This document shows positions 25,301 through 35,273 of a stretch of 64,000 bases of DNA, one piece after another (the stretch's first letter is position 1; every line of letters begins with the position of its first letter). A program made the translations under genes and the position numbers. The notes under the pieces were generated by a model that had not been told where the DNA came from, ran no database searches, and saw nothing but the letters and a program-made list of their open reading frames with translations. Source of the stretch: Plantago major (lineage: Eukaryota; Streptophyta; Magnoliopsida; Lamiales; Plantaginaceae); contig CM048844.1 in assembly GCA_026545765.1 (NCBI GenBank), positions 59,182,932 through 59,246,931 of the forward strand, in the 5' to 3' direction.

Positions 25301-26234
25301 GAAATCTTCCTGGCAGATAGGACCAGCTGATCATAACTATAATGCTTCTTATCAGCTACTATAGCAAGACTCCGGGGAGATCCTACTCCTCTACCAGCTA
25401 CTGCCTTGACCAGTTCCATCAGTACACTTTGGGTATCTGTAAAAGGACTACATTTAACCACTCAATATTGAACCATACATTAAATAGATCACACATAGAA
25501 AGAGTAAGCCTTTGAAAACAGCACTTCTCTCCTGTAAATTAGGGGGGAATGAGCCAAACACTTGGATGGGTTCAAAGTGGTGGTGTGGTTTTCCTAATCT
25601 TTAGCAACAAGTGATTTGAATTTCCTATGAATTTCACTTGGTAAATCTCAACTACTACTACATGATTATAGCTTTAACAACTGTAATGAACAAACTCAAC
25701 CAAGTTGTGCCTATTATGCTCAAGATCACCTCATGTTTTACATGATCATCAGAAGAAATGAATTCCTAAGCACTGATTGCCCCCATAAATTTAAATGAAA
25801 CAAAGTTGAAAACTTGAAAAAATTAGCATAATGAAGTAGAGAATCATTGAAGATCAGAGTCCTCAAACAAAAGGGATATTTGAAAAGCATTCATTTGATG
25901 TAACAAAATGCAGAATTTCAGTGGAATTTCACTTATTCATGCACACAGCAATCAAGAAACAAGTGAAAAAAAAGATCCCTATTTCAACCAAATCAAGAAC
26001 AAAACGAAAAGAAAACAACATCAGCATCAAAATGTAAAGAAAAACAAGTCATTAAACACCTGAAAAGATACATAACATACCAGTAGAAAGGGAGCGAGAC
26101 CCAGGTGAGCAAAAGCTGGAAAGTTTAAGCGAAGAAGAAAAGCTTTGTGTGAAAGGGGAAAGGGTAGAAGGGGGAAAGGGGTATTGAAAATGAAGAACAC
26201 AAGGTTGATATGGAGGAAATCTGAGTCTGGCCAT
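19338..26234 (-). CDS. AAE13: Malonate-CoA ligase (malonyl-CoA synthetase), 17 exons
   Basis: An ATP-dependent acyl-activating enzyme that converts malonate and CoA to malonyl-CoA. In Arabidopsis AAE13 acts in mitochondria and cytosol, feeding mitochondrial fatty-acid synthesis and clearing malonate. CDS exons on the minus strand: 26234-26081, 25436-25270, 25123-24950, 24647-24470, 24335-24247, 23663-23594, 23468-23416, 23298-23191, 22618-22520, 22329-22237, 22143-22066, 21860-21756, 21629-21539, 20035-19962, 19858-19679, 19549-19496, 19382-19338. They sum to 1812 bp (603 aa), close to the family's roughly 600, with every junction in frame. Motifs: AMP-binding [11 protein letters not shown] (about 233-243), YGMTE (391-395), KTGDAARID (exon 13), [11 protein letters not shown] (exon 14) and the catalytic-lysine motif [13 protein letters not shown] near the end. 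The first 51 residues are rich in Ser, Pro and Phe with few acids, like a mitochondrial presequence. A second Met in exon 2 (MELVKAV) could start a cytosolic form. No stop or frameshift is seen. Confidence 0.93.
20224..21012. mobile_element. Candidate non-autonomous DNA transposon in intron 13
   Basis: Direct repeats GTGAAACGCT at 20224-20233 and 21003-21012 flank about 770 bp. Just inside lie inverted copies of a 21-bp segment (20267-20287 against 20927-20947, one mismatch) and of G/C-run blocks (20234-20241, 20982-20989). A 9-10-bp target duplication and inverted ends would fit a Mutator-like non-autonomous element. The inverted segments are offset by about 15 bp at the two ends, so the true termini are uncertain. 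There is no coding capacity. Confidence 0.45.
21095..21289 (+). mobile_element. tRNA-derived SINE in intron 13 of AAE13
   Basis: A pol III A box (TGGCTAGTGGT, 21108-21118) and B box (AGTTCGAATCC, 21146-21156) lie 38 bp apart, as in tRNA genes. A roughly 120-bp tRNA-unrelated body and an A14 tail (21276-21289) follow. This is the standard structure of a plant SINE, which is moved in trans by LINE machinery. It lies in plus orientation, antisense to AAE13. The 5' limit is approximate and no clear target duplication was seen. Confidence 0.72.
23469..23593 (-). other. U12-type AT-AC intron (intron 6 of AAE13)
   Basis: This 125-bp intron starts ATATCCTT, the minor-spliceosome 5' splice consensus, and ends CATAC. 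A perfect branch-point consensus TTCCTTAAC lies at 23488-23480, about 12 bases before the 3' splice site. No GT-AG choice keeps the frame, whereas these borders join codons exactly to give the conserved LHHVHGLF stretch. The other introns of the gene are GT-AG. Confidence 0.9.
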
Positions 26235-26254
26235 TGCGTTTCGTTAGCTTGATT

Positions 26255-26263
26255 ATTTATATA
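26255..26263 (-). promoter_or_regulatory. Putative TATA box of AAE13
   Basis: TATATAAAT on the minus strand, ending about 20 bp before the first ATG (26234). An in-frame TAA lies 10 bases upstream of that ATG, so the long ORF cannot start earlier. The short spacing would place the transcription start almost at the ATG. Confidence 0.45.
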
Positions 26264-26742
26264 CAATACAAAACAATACACGCTGACAAGTTAGGTGAAA
26301 TAAATTTCGACGGTACATTAAAAATGGATACTGTAGCAAAACGAAAAAATCAAACAGCTACCTTTTGCTAGCCATGTGTGCATTGAATTTTGATTAATAA
26401 ACTGGTGAGATGTGGGTAGGTTTGGGGAGTGTGGGTACCGGAGGCTTTTGGGATTTGGTTTGGTGTGGTGGGTTTAAATATGACATGACAAAAACAACCA
26501 AGCTTTCATAGGGAAACGAAGCCAAACTGTGATTGGCCTTCTTCACGCCTTTTAAGACTCCAAATACTACTACTCCACTAGACAACAAACCTTGTCAATC
26601 AATTGATTACCCTACAATCACAAACATCCATCTAAGGTAACAATGGATTCCATCACTAACCTAAAATCACCATATTCAAACTTTAAATGATAGAATTATG
26701 TATTTACTAGAACATGAGAATATGCATCCTTGTTTTTAATAA
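26264..26742. other. Intergenic region upstream of AAE13
   Basis: About 480 bp between the AAE13 promoter and the Helitron end. It is AT-rich and no ORF with family features was found. It presumably contains the rest of the AAE13 promoter, but I cannot assign specific sites. Confidence 0.5.
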
Positions 26743-28245
26743 CTAGTTAATGGCCCGTCGATACTCGACGAAAAATGGAGAAAAAACTTAAAATAAGAAA
26801 TGAATAAATTTATAATAACACGTCGATGTTTAGGAACATATAAAAAGTGCAGTGTAATAAAATGTATGATCTAATCGCTTCAACATTACATCGGAAGTCA
26901 CCCCTACCTGTAGAAAAGTGCATAATGTAAATTAATGAAATTGAGCACAACCATATATAAAATTTTGTCGGTGTTAAAAAATCTTAAAATTTATACATAC
27001 GAAAGATAAAATCAACTCATAACTTGTCGAACACTTCTTTATAAATTATGTTTGTTGTCGTGTCATATTATTACCCTCTACGTCGCAAATTACTGCCTTC
27101 AATCCCTTTCCGGTAGTAACTCTAGAAAGAATACATGTAACGGGAGTAGAGATCGACGTGTGAGAGAGAATGTCCCTAGCTCTTATTTATGGCCATAGCA
27201 AAGTAGACGGATATGAGGAACTATCTCCAATCAAAATTGATAGGGAACTGCATCTCGTCAGGTGGCACATCATCATCCTCGGTGAAAACCTTTTGTCACG
27301 CGTTGATTCAAGATATCATCTTTGCCTCGATGATATGCTTCTCAGTATTAGTAACTATGAGTCTTGTTCCATTGCACAAGTCGAAAGTCTGGTCAATATT
27401 CCTCAGAAGCATTATCATACACCAAACCTTCAGTACGATCTTATGTTAGGCAATCTAGAGCATTTAATGTTGTTGAAAAAATCTAAAGTGAAAATATGTT
27501 CGAGACCGTTCTCAAAGTTATCTTCCCTAGCAATGCTATATGCGCTCAAATATTCAATGCTATCTTTGGACATCATCGACATGAAAAATTGATTTATATC
27601 ATCAAATATTACATTTGTAGGTACAAGAACAGCTCTGTGATGAAATATCCATGGTCAAGTGATGGATCGCCTAAGTAAACCTTCGGGATATTGATATCAA
27701 CCGTACTATCATTAGGTTCAAAAACAGTAATGACATCACCGACATGTGTTATCCACTCAACAAATTCTTTCGTCTCTTGAATTTCGAAAGATGATGAACC
27801 AGATTATATGGGATTAAATTGAACGTAAAAAATGATAAGTTAAATATATGTTTGCGAGCTGTTCGGTTAGGTCAAACTCGAACTGAGCGTTGACTGAATT
27901 TTTTTGTTTTTCACAAACGTTTTTTTCATTTACACCCCTACCCGTGGCCTCTGAATCATGAGCTTATTGCATGTCGAGTCCTCGTGATTTGTAATGGTAT
28001 TCCTAACATCAAATGTGACGGACTGTCGTCCTACCTTTATAAAGAATGAGTGATGCAATCCCACTGGACGAAACTGAAAGTACAATATCTCCTCTAGCCC
28101 TCAAACCATAGCACATCGTTCTCCACATAAAGGTTTATGTGGTCCCTCCGTAGATGTATAATTAAGAATAATGCTTCGCCATTTGGACCATCGACAATGG
28201 ACATAATTTTCTCATATATGGCACGTTGTTCATCAGTAAATTTTG
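26743..28245 (-). mobile_element. 3' part of a decayed Helitron
   Basis: The minus-strand 3' end has the canonical Helitron layout. A hairpin (stem 26756-26761 with 26765-26770, loop of 3) is followed 9 bases later by terminal CTAG (26746-26743) and then a T. The upstream coding remnant is a Helitron helicase in the same orientation. The 5' TC end is not present. The left part meets the accessory ORF of copia-1 at a (GAT)n run (28247-28285). Confidence 0.82.
27060..28245 (-). pseudogene. Helitron RepHel helicase (Pif1-like) remnant
   Basis: Conceptual minus-strand translation, with several stops and shifts, follows the C-terminal half of Helitron Pif1-like helicases. In order: FTDEQRAIYEKIM (start of helicase domain, about 28235-28195), a shifted equivalent of the motif I/Ia region with ILYKGRTTVRH (28030-28000), an EFVEWITHVGD segment (about 27770), MLLRNIDQTFDLCNGTRLIV (about 27415-27350), FAMAINKS.GHSLS (motif V/VI, about 27205-27165) and RVTTGKGLKAVI (about 27120-27085). 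In intact Helitrons this protein unwinds DNA during rolling-circle transposition. The Walker A lysine region is damaged. The REP nuclease part is absent. Confidence 0.82.
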
Positions 28246-28248
28246 GAT

Positions 28249-28285
<37 letters not shown>

Positions 28286-30895
28286 CTCTTAGGTTCATCT
28301 CTTTTGCATGCAGATGTAGGAGGGGACTTTGATTTGTCTTTCTTGTTTGCATCCTCCTCGTCATTAGAGGTCAAGTAGACGATTTGAGGTCGAGTGACCA
28401 AGTGACTTCCTACTTCATCCTGCTCAGTTGGGATATAATCCCCTTGTCTTGGTAGTACATGATTAGAAAGCATTTGAAGTCTGGTATTCTCATCTGCTTG
28501 CTGGAACCTTTTGAGTAGCAACTCTTCCACAATGCTTAGGAATGAAGTCCTTAGTAAATTCCCATGTCCATACCTTTCGGTAGGGAATATGGCATGAATA
28601 TAATTGTCAAGAGCCAAGCATTGTTCTCTCTTAGTGGGATCGTCAACACGCTTGAATAGCTCACTCAGATAAAGGCGTCTAAGCTGTTGCCATTTTACAA
28701 AACATCGAAGATGATTGCGCAGAGCGTTTGACTTAAATTCTTCGAGCATTGAGAGATACTTCTCGTCAGAAGAGATGTCTACTCTTTCAATAGATCTTGG
28801 AGAAGTAGGTGCTACAGAATGAGCCTAAAAGAAAATGGAGTTTTGATTAAGTATCAAAACTTGGTCAAATATCATAGTTTCAAAAATGTCAGGTTTCTGA
28901 GTTACCTGTGTCACAACAACAGGCTCAGATGTCTTGATTTCTGAGGTGGAAGGAACCTCAGATATCCTTGGAGGAGACTTCGGCGTCTCATCCACTTCCA
29001 TTTATTTCAGATCCTGAGAATAAAAAGTTTCAGTTTACTTAGAAAGATATAATAGGATTTCACACACATTGGTATCTGAGATGTCTACCTCTCTGACAGG
29101 AGGCTCAGATATGTGTCTCTCAGAAACCTTTGAGGTTTCTAGAATATCCTTTGATATTTCTGGCTTTTCAGCCACATCGTCTTTCTTCTCAGTTGGAGCC
29201 TTTAAGAAACATAACAAAGTGTTAGAAAGTTCATTGGTGGGAGATCTCTGAGAATATACATAAGAATCTGCTGCTACCTGTGTAACAGGCTCAGATTCCT
29301 TGTTTATGGAGGCTTCAGAATCCTCCTTCTCAGATTGTGAAGGAAGCTTTCCAACTTCCTCTCCTTCCTTCTGAGATGGAAGCTTTTCAGCTTCCTCTCC
29401 TTCCTTTGTTTCTTTTTCAGCCTGTAACAAAGATTAATCACATTAATAACAAAACATATAACATAGAAATTTGACAAGTAGAGATTTAAACCACTCAGTA
29501 ACCTGATTAATGTCAGGCTGATTGGTATCTGGAACTTGTCTGGGTTCCATGCCTTGGTCTTGTTGTCCAGTGATCGCAACTCTGTTTGAAGTTTCAGGCA
29601 CTTCAAGCCTATCTTGAGTTTTGGGCTCAGTTGCCTCTCCTATATGATCTCCCTGAGTCACAACATCAGGTTGATCCCTCTTTGATGAGAGTTGGAGAAC
29701 CTGTTCAATCACAGGATTTAACTGAATCACACCATCAACTCCCTGACGCATTTCAAATGCTTCTACCAGGTAATCATCTCTTCGATCAGCAGAAGTATGG
29801 GAATCTTGTGGTTGTTGTGGTTGTGATGATCTGGATCTTGATGGAGAAGGAACATTTGTGATAGTCCTCTACAGATCATCAGCAATGTTTTGTACTGATG
29901 CATTGGCGGTGTCATCAAGTAAAACTACATCATTCATCAGGGCATCATTGATATCCTTCAAAGTGGAAGGCCCTGGAAAAGTGTTTCCTCTGGACATGGT
30001 TACTTGTTCAGCAACCTATGATCCAGGGACTTCATCAGTAACCTCATTCCTTTCTAAGAATGGGTCAAAGTCCAAGTCATTTCCTACTTCAGCTGTCAGT
30101 GGCTGGGACGCATCAACCCTCTTGGCATCAAGAGTGGTACCTGCAGCATTATGGTGTGCTGTTTGGGCAGAGGCAGTGGTATTTGCAACACTATGGTCAG
30201 AGACCCTTGTATCAGTATCCACCAGAGAAGTAGTCTCTTTGGCACATGCCTTCTTTCCTCCAGTTCTACATTTCTTCTTTGGCATAACATTTGCCTCAGA
30301 AATGTCTTCTACTGGCCTCTTCTGGTTCTGGTTGAGCTCACAATTGTATTTGCAAACAAGATCACTGTTTGCAATCTCTCCATTCTCCCTGAGCTTTATG
30401 CCAAGATTCTCCAGAATGTAGCATATCTTCAGACCAAAGCTGATAGTATGCTTGGGCTCAGCAAGATCACCTTTCACAACAGGCTCAAAGCCTTGAACTT
30501 TGTCAAGAAACCTCAGAAAGATGTACTTGCCCCAGTTGAAGGGTATTGTTCTCTCCTCTAGAGTGTTAAGGAATGCCATCATTCCCCACCTTTCCATGCT
30601 GATCTGGTCAGCTCCGCCATAGTTTGAATCAAAGCACCTATGCAATACAAGGGCTATCAAATCCCAAGGTTTAACAAGATGTCTTCTGCTGATGATGGAG
30701 TTGTCGAACTTTGATGGAGCATCTTCCTTTTCAGGATTTTTGTAGAGAGAGTAGAAGATTTCTGCACTTTTGGTTTTAGGTATCTGGCACATAGTCAGTA
30801 CCTTAGGTGGGTAACCCAAAATGAGTGCTGAAGGACTTTAAATCAAGGTTTATGTTAACACCTTGTACCTTCGATGTGATGTGCACTTCTCCAGT
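28246..30895 (-). pseudogene. Copia-1 accessory (env-like) ORF, downstream part
   Basis: Continues from 41245-40925 across the gypsy insertion. First comes GTGEVHITSKVQGVNINLDL up to a stop near 30797, then the long open frame 30819-30016 (ALVLHRCFDSNYGG, LNTLEERTIPFNWGKYIF) resembling 'putative plant transposon protein' domains. Next is a Gln/Ser/Pro/acid-rich tail with two TAG stops (about 30005 and 29867). The tail is divided by four short intron-like gaps (see separate entry). It then resumes as MLEEFKSNALRNHLRCFVKW and ends in Asp repeats from a (GAT)n run. No signal peptide or clear membrane helix is seen, so 'env-like' refers only to position. Function unknown. Confidence 0.6.
28825..29502 (-). 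other. Four short phase-0 introns in the copia-1 accessory ORF
   Basis: Predicted introns on the minus strand: 29502-29422 (81 bp), 29277-29200 (78 bp), 29088-29014 (75 bp) and 28905-28825 (81 bp). Each starts GT (three GTA, one GTT) and ends in a pyrimidine-rich AG. Each interrupts the frame between codons; three of four upstream exons end in CAG, and three of four downstream exons begin with GCT. Removing them joins acidic, Pro/Glu/Ser-rich segments in one frame, with one in-frame stop (GATCTGAAATAA, about 29013-29002). The second intron is itself open, so it could also be retained. Confidence 0.62.
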
Positions 30896-31059
30896 GCCAT
30901 TGATGAGACAATATTCTAACGTCTCATTTGGTCCTTTTTAGCGGTCTTTGTGAGTCTTTGTCTTTAGTTTTGTAGTCTTTTTAGTTCGTTTTTACGCTTT
31001 GGTGTTTTGTTTATATTTTGTAGGAATCTATGTCTTTTGAGCCGAATGAGAACAAGCTA

Positions 31060-31480
31060 TTTAGCACGGCTCACCGCGGCGAGATTTTACGAGCTTGCAA
31101 CTGGGAATTGAGAGAAGGCTCGTCACGGCGAGGAAATCAGTCCGCTGCAGCGAGATTTAGCGAGTGATCATCGTCTGAGATTAAAGAAGACTCGCCGCGG
31201 CGAAGGAATTGGTCCGCCGCGGCGATATTTTGCGAGTGGAGCCTCTGTTTTGAAGATTGAAGCTCGCTGCGGTGGAGCACCTTGCTCGCCGTGGCGAGAT
31301 TATGCGAAGGTTATATATATTGCGATAAAGAAGGCTCGCCGCAGTGAGATTTTGCAATTGGCTCCCCTGTTTTGAAGGAAGACGCTCCCCGCGGTGAAGG
31401 ATTCAATCCGCTGCGGCGAGATTATGCGAGCTGGATATCTATTGCGATTAAGAAGGCTTGCCGCGGCGAGAGACGCAAAA
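31060..31480 (+). repeat. CG-rich palindrome array in the gypsy 5' LTR
   Basis: About ten dispersed copies of CTCGCCGCGGCGAG, a perfect 14-bp palindrome, or decayed versions of it (CG to TG or CA changes). They are separated by 15-40 bp spacers that often start 'attttgcgag'. The 3' LTR has the matching array at 39722-40085 with fewer units. Confidence 0.85.
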
Positions 31481-31856
31481 TCAACATTTTATTTTCCTTA
31501 TTAGATTAGAATTTTGATTCTTTTCTTTCATACTTCTTTTAACCTAGTTTTGAGAAAAGCTCGAAGAGACACACATTGACATTGAGACATCTTTGGAGCT
31601 TGGTTATTCATTGATTTTATTCATCAAGATTATTTGTATGGATTTCTCTGTTGCCTTGTTCTTTACAATTCGTTCTTTATTCTCATTGATTGAATTGTAT
31701 GTTATTGCATGCGAGCTTTTCATCAATGTTTCACATGATTATTACCATGAATCTTTGCATACAATTATCAATTATGAGTAGCTAAACACCTTTGAATACA
31801 GTAGTATGTGAAGATTATGCATATTCGTTCTAGGGTTTATCAAAGCACTCATATAG

Positions 31857-33600
31857 TGTTGGGAAATTTGTTGGGAAATTTCTTGGGAAATTTGTTAGGA
31901 AATTTGTTAGATATTTTGTTAGAAATATCTGTTTAGATTTTGATCAGCAACATGATGACTTATCTTAGTCTCAGAAAGGTGATTAGTACTCTTGGTTCAC
32001 TTGAACATTGTAAAAGAGGAAACTCACTAAGTATGATAGTCTAGCTAATCTTGTATAGGATGTTAGGTCTCAAAATGTAATTTTTATTTTATGAAGAGAA
32101 GACCAAGAAGAAGACATCCAAGCAGAACAAGCTCAACGACATCGAAGACTTGAAGAAACTACACAAGATTACTGAAACTGTTTTTCAGATACCTTAGCCA
32201 GATATCTTGAAGACACGAATAGTTTTAAACAAACTGTGTCACAAGAGATATCTGAGAAATAAAAGGCCTATCTGAAAATAAGGAAAGTGTCCACAGATAT
32301 CTATTCTCAGATACCTTGAGCATTAACCACATTTCTGAAAAAGAAATATATATATTGCAAACAAAGTTGTTTCAATAAAAGTGGTATCTGAAGATTGAAG
32401 ATAAGGACGTGCAAAGAATCAGATAACACTAGTCTCTGATACAAAGAATAGTTCCGTTGGCACTACAGGTTAAAAAGTATAGTACAATGCATTTAATGCA
32501 CGGACAGAGATGTCTGAATAAAAGCAACGGCAGCTTCTGAAGAAGAAGACAAAACTCATAAAGATTACTATACACAGATATCAATAGTTTGAATTTGAGC
32601 CTAACGGATACTATTCAAACGGCACTCAAATTCATCTATAAATATCAACACTTAGACTGCTTGAATAGACACACCTTGAACGAAATGACACAACGCTGAA
32701 CACCTTACTCTCTCAAAGCAACTTACTTATCCTCAAAGCTTTCTGTTGCGACCAAAGCTTTTGATCTTGAGTAACACTGAAGTTCTAAGTGTCCTGATCC
32801 TAAACAAGCACAACTATCTGTGAAAGAGTTGAAACGAAAGATCAAGTATCTGAGATTCATTCTCTTGAACATTTATCTAAGACTTGGGTCAGTAAAAAGA
32901 ACAAGATACCATACATTGAAAAGTGTATTAAGTATACTTGATTCACAGAGCTATCTGAATAACTGAATAAGTTACTAAAGAAGCTCATCTGACAACTCAA
33001 ACCAAAACCAACACCATAATCAAGTGGAGTACATGAAGTACTTAGTTTGAAAAATCAGGGAATAACTCCAAGGTTACCGGAGTATAGGAAGTACTTGATT
33101 TGGGAAACTAAGGAATAACTCCAAGGTTATTGAGTATAGGAAGTACTTAGCTTGGGAAGCTAGGGAATAACTCAAAAAGGTTTCTGAGTACAGGATGTAC
33201 TTGGCTGTGAAAGCCGGGGAACAACTCAGGGGGAACATTTGGTTGGGAACCATTTGTTTAAAGGAATCTTAGAATAGGATTTTTGTAAGGAGAACTCAAT
33301 TATCTATTCTAGTGAATTCTAGGTCTCTGGAAGACCGAAGTGGATTAGTTGGAGGATTACGCCACCTCCAGATACCACTATACTTGCTGTGTTATTTACC
33401 TTTCTGTATTTACATTTCAGTAACACACACACACACTTTAACTGTTTCTGCACTTATCTTTATTAAGTCTTCCGCGCTCTGATTCTAAGTATCAGATATC
33501 TATTCAGATATCTGAGAAATAGTTTTTATCAACAAAAGTTTTAAAAGACTATTCACCCCCCCCCCCCTAGTCTTTTACTTTGCCGTTATCTGGACCAACA
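31857..33600 (+). repeat. Solo LTR of the copia-1 family (1744 bp, TSD TATAG)
   Basis: It is flanked by TATAG at 31852-31856 and 33601-33605. It starts TGTTGGGAAATTTG and ends TCTGGACCAACA. The body from about 31918 (TGTTAGAAATATCTG) matches the reverse complement of 58472-59937. The first 60 bp are a local expansion of a TTGGGAAATTTG-like unit. No internal sequence follows, so it is a solo LTR from LTR-LTR recombination. The gypsy 3' LTR at 40460-40475 shows the uninterrupted site. Confidence 0.95.
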
Positions 33601-33964
33601 TATAGGTTAGTCTCGTATAAAATCTTCGTAAAAACCTTCAATTCGATAAGTCCGTATTAAATTCTCTAAATTGTTCATGTTTAAGGATCGTGAATTGACG
33701 ACTCACGATTTATCCAGTATAATATTTTCTAAGAACAATTGGTTGAATCGGATTGATTGATTTCTTGCATAATCGTGTGACAAATATGAGTGTTATCCCT
33801 AGTTCGAATTAGCATAATTGGATCTTGCTACTGTATTCATCTTTCTCTCATTGTTAATCGTAATCTTACTTGGACTAACAGAAACTAAGCATTTGTTGAG
33901 TTACTGTTGTTGAGATCCAGGAATGTAGTCCTTTTCCAGCTACTACACACCCTCTGCAAGGGAA

Positions 33965-34430
33965 ATGGTGAATAGTGTAAATATTTTACCGGAGAGCAGC
34001 TCATTTAGCGAAAGCACATTGATGGCCTTAATTGCCCATGATGAAAAATTTATGCAAGTTGTTATGGAAGGGCAAGAGAGAAGATGAGACAAGATTGAAT
34101 GATGATGTAATAGAGGACTTAGCGGATTTGATAGGTAAACTTCAGCAAGGTGTCTAGAATTTGGGGAGGAAGATGAATTGGAAGAGGAGATTCAAGCAAC
34201 TACAGTACTGCGTAGTGGTAAGGTTGTTGAGAAGCCAGATATGATGACTGAACCGGAAACTCCACCTACACCAGCTATCGACGTTACTGAGGAGATTATT
34301 GAGGACCCAAGAAGCAGCACTGAGGTTCTACATAAATCTAATAACCCCTTCCGCCCCCCCAGGACCGCCAGTTCCCAAGCCATTACCATACCCTGGGAGA
34401 GTTATGAAGCCAAAAGACGACAGTAAGTTC
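33965..34430 (+). pseudogene. Gypsy gag remnant (internally deleted)
   Basis: A short frame from ATG 33965 (MVNSVNILPESSSF) closes at a TGA near 34087. 34178-34426 is open and encodes the typical end of plant gypsy Gag just before protease, with VLRSGKVVEKP. The capsid and nucleocapsid coding expected between these points is not present, so most of gag has been deleted. Confidence 0.65.
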
Positions 34431-35273
34431 AAATCTATTCTGGCAATGCTTTCGAAAGTTAACGTGAAGATGCCACTGCTGGAGCTTATTGATAATGTCC
34501 CCTCCTATGCTAAGTTCTTCAAGGATCTAAATGCTAATAAGAAGAAGCTTTCGTCTACTAAAAAGCTGATTCTTCCAGAAACAGCAAATTCTGTGATCGG
34601 ATTACCAGTGAAACTACAAGACCCAGGGAGTTTCGTGATTGATATATAAATGGAGAATGGGAAGGTAGCAAAAGGTATGCTCGACTTGGGAGCGAGCATT
34701 AATCTTATTACCCATGACCTTTATCAGGAGCTCAGTTTAGGGAAGTTGGAAGCTGTGAATATGACTTTGCAGATGGCTGATTGTATTCTCCAGCGACCAC
34801 TTGGTATTATACGGGATTCTTTGGTCAAGGTTGACACATACTTGGTACCAACAGATTTTGTAGTTCTACCTCCCAGCAATGCAGCGACCAGCAGCAGAAA
34901 CCATGTGATTTTGCTGGGAAGGCCGTTCATGAAAACTGACAAACTTCAAGTCGATGTTGCAGAAGGGAAGATAGCGATGGATATCGGAGGCAATCGAATA
35001 AGCAAGGCCGCAGTCCGTCCTACAGGTAACTCTCATGCCTATTCTGTTACAGATTGTGAAACAGAACATGAGATTGCCAAAGAATTTCATTGCATCATTG
35101 ATGACTGTGTATGTAGTGCTTTGCTTGATGATATTGCTCGCGATAAGTTAGAGCCCGCTTTGACACTAGATCCTGATAAGGGAATTGTGAGTGAGGAAAG
35201 TCATGAGCTAATCTGTACTTTAGATTCAGCTGAAACTGAACCGGTGAACTTGATCCCCCTAGTGAACCATTAG
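34299..35273 (+). pseudogene. Gypsy aspartic protease region
   Basis: 34299-34649 and 34650-35273 are in one frame separated by a single TAA. The protease motif is MLDLGASINLITHDLY, followed by the second strand VDTYLVPTDFVVLP and ILLGRPFMKTDKLQVD, which closes the retropepsin fold. It is followed by an acidic linker of the kind that connects protease to RT in Athila-like elements. The frame then shifts before the RT. Confidence 0.82.

Larger units (their letters stand above)
30901..33868 (+). repeat. 5' LTR of the gypsy element, interrupted and truncated
   Basis: 30901-31856 and 33606-33868 match 39559-40466 and 40472-40734 of the 3' LTR. The last roughly 185 bp of the LTR (equivalent to 40735-40919), the PBS and leader sequence are missing. 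The sequence jumps from 'taatctta' to a leader segment containing 'ggactaacagaaa', which also occurs at 63988-64000. A copia solo LTR occupies 31857-33600. Confidence 0.9.

Noticed and set aside
27170-27592. A 140-codon plus-strand ORF starting MSLALIYGHSKVDG
   Set aside because: It is antisense to the Helitron helicase remnant, whose minus-strand translation gives recognisable family motifs; the plus-strand protein resembles nothing.
28825-29502. Treating the accessory ORF tail as frameshifted coding sequence without introns
   Set aside because: Four interruptions all have GT...AG borders in phase 0 and similar length; random frameshifts would not produce this pattern. The in-frame stops elsewhere still mark it as a pseudogene.
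30016-30819. A possible single-copy host gene on the minus strand
   Set aside because: The same frame continues beyond the gypsy insertion to a start codon located just after copia-1 pol, so it belongs to the retrotransposon.
28246-30895. Annotating the copia accessory ORF as a genuine envelope gene
   Set aside because: No signal peptide, transmembrane helix or fusion-type motif is visible; only its position after pol is env-like.
31060-31480. A CRISPR array, suggested by regularly spaced palindromic repeats
   Set aside because: Spacing is irregular, the spacers resemble each other, no cas genes exist, and the array lies within a plant gypsy LTR.
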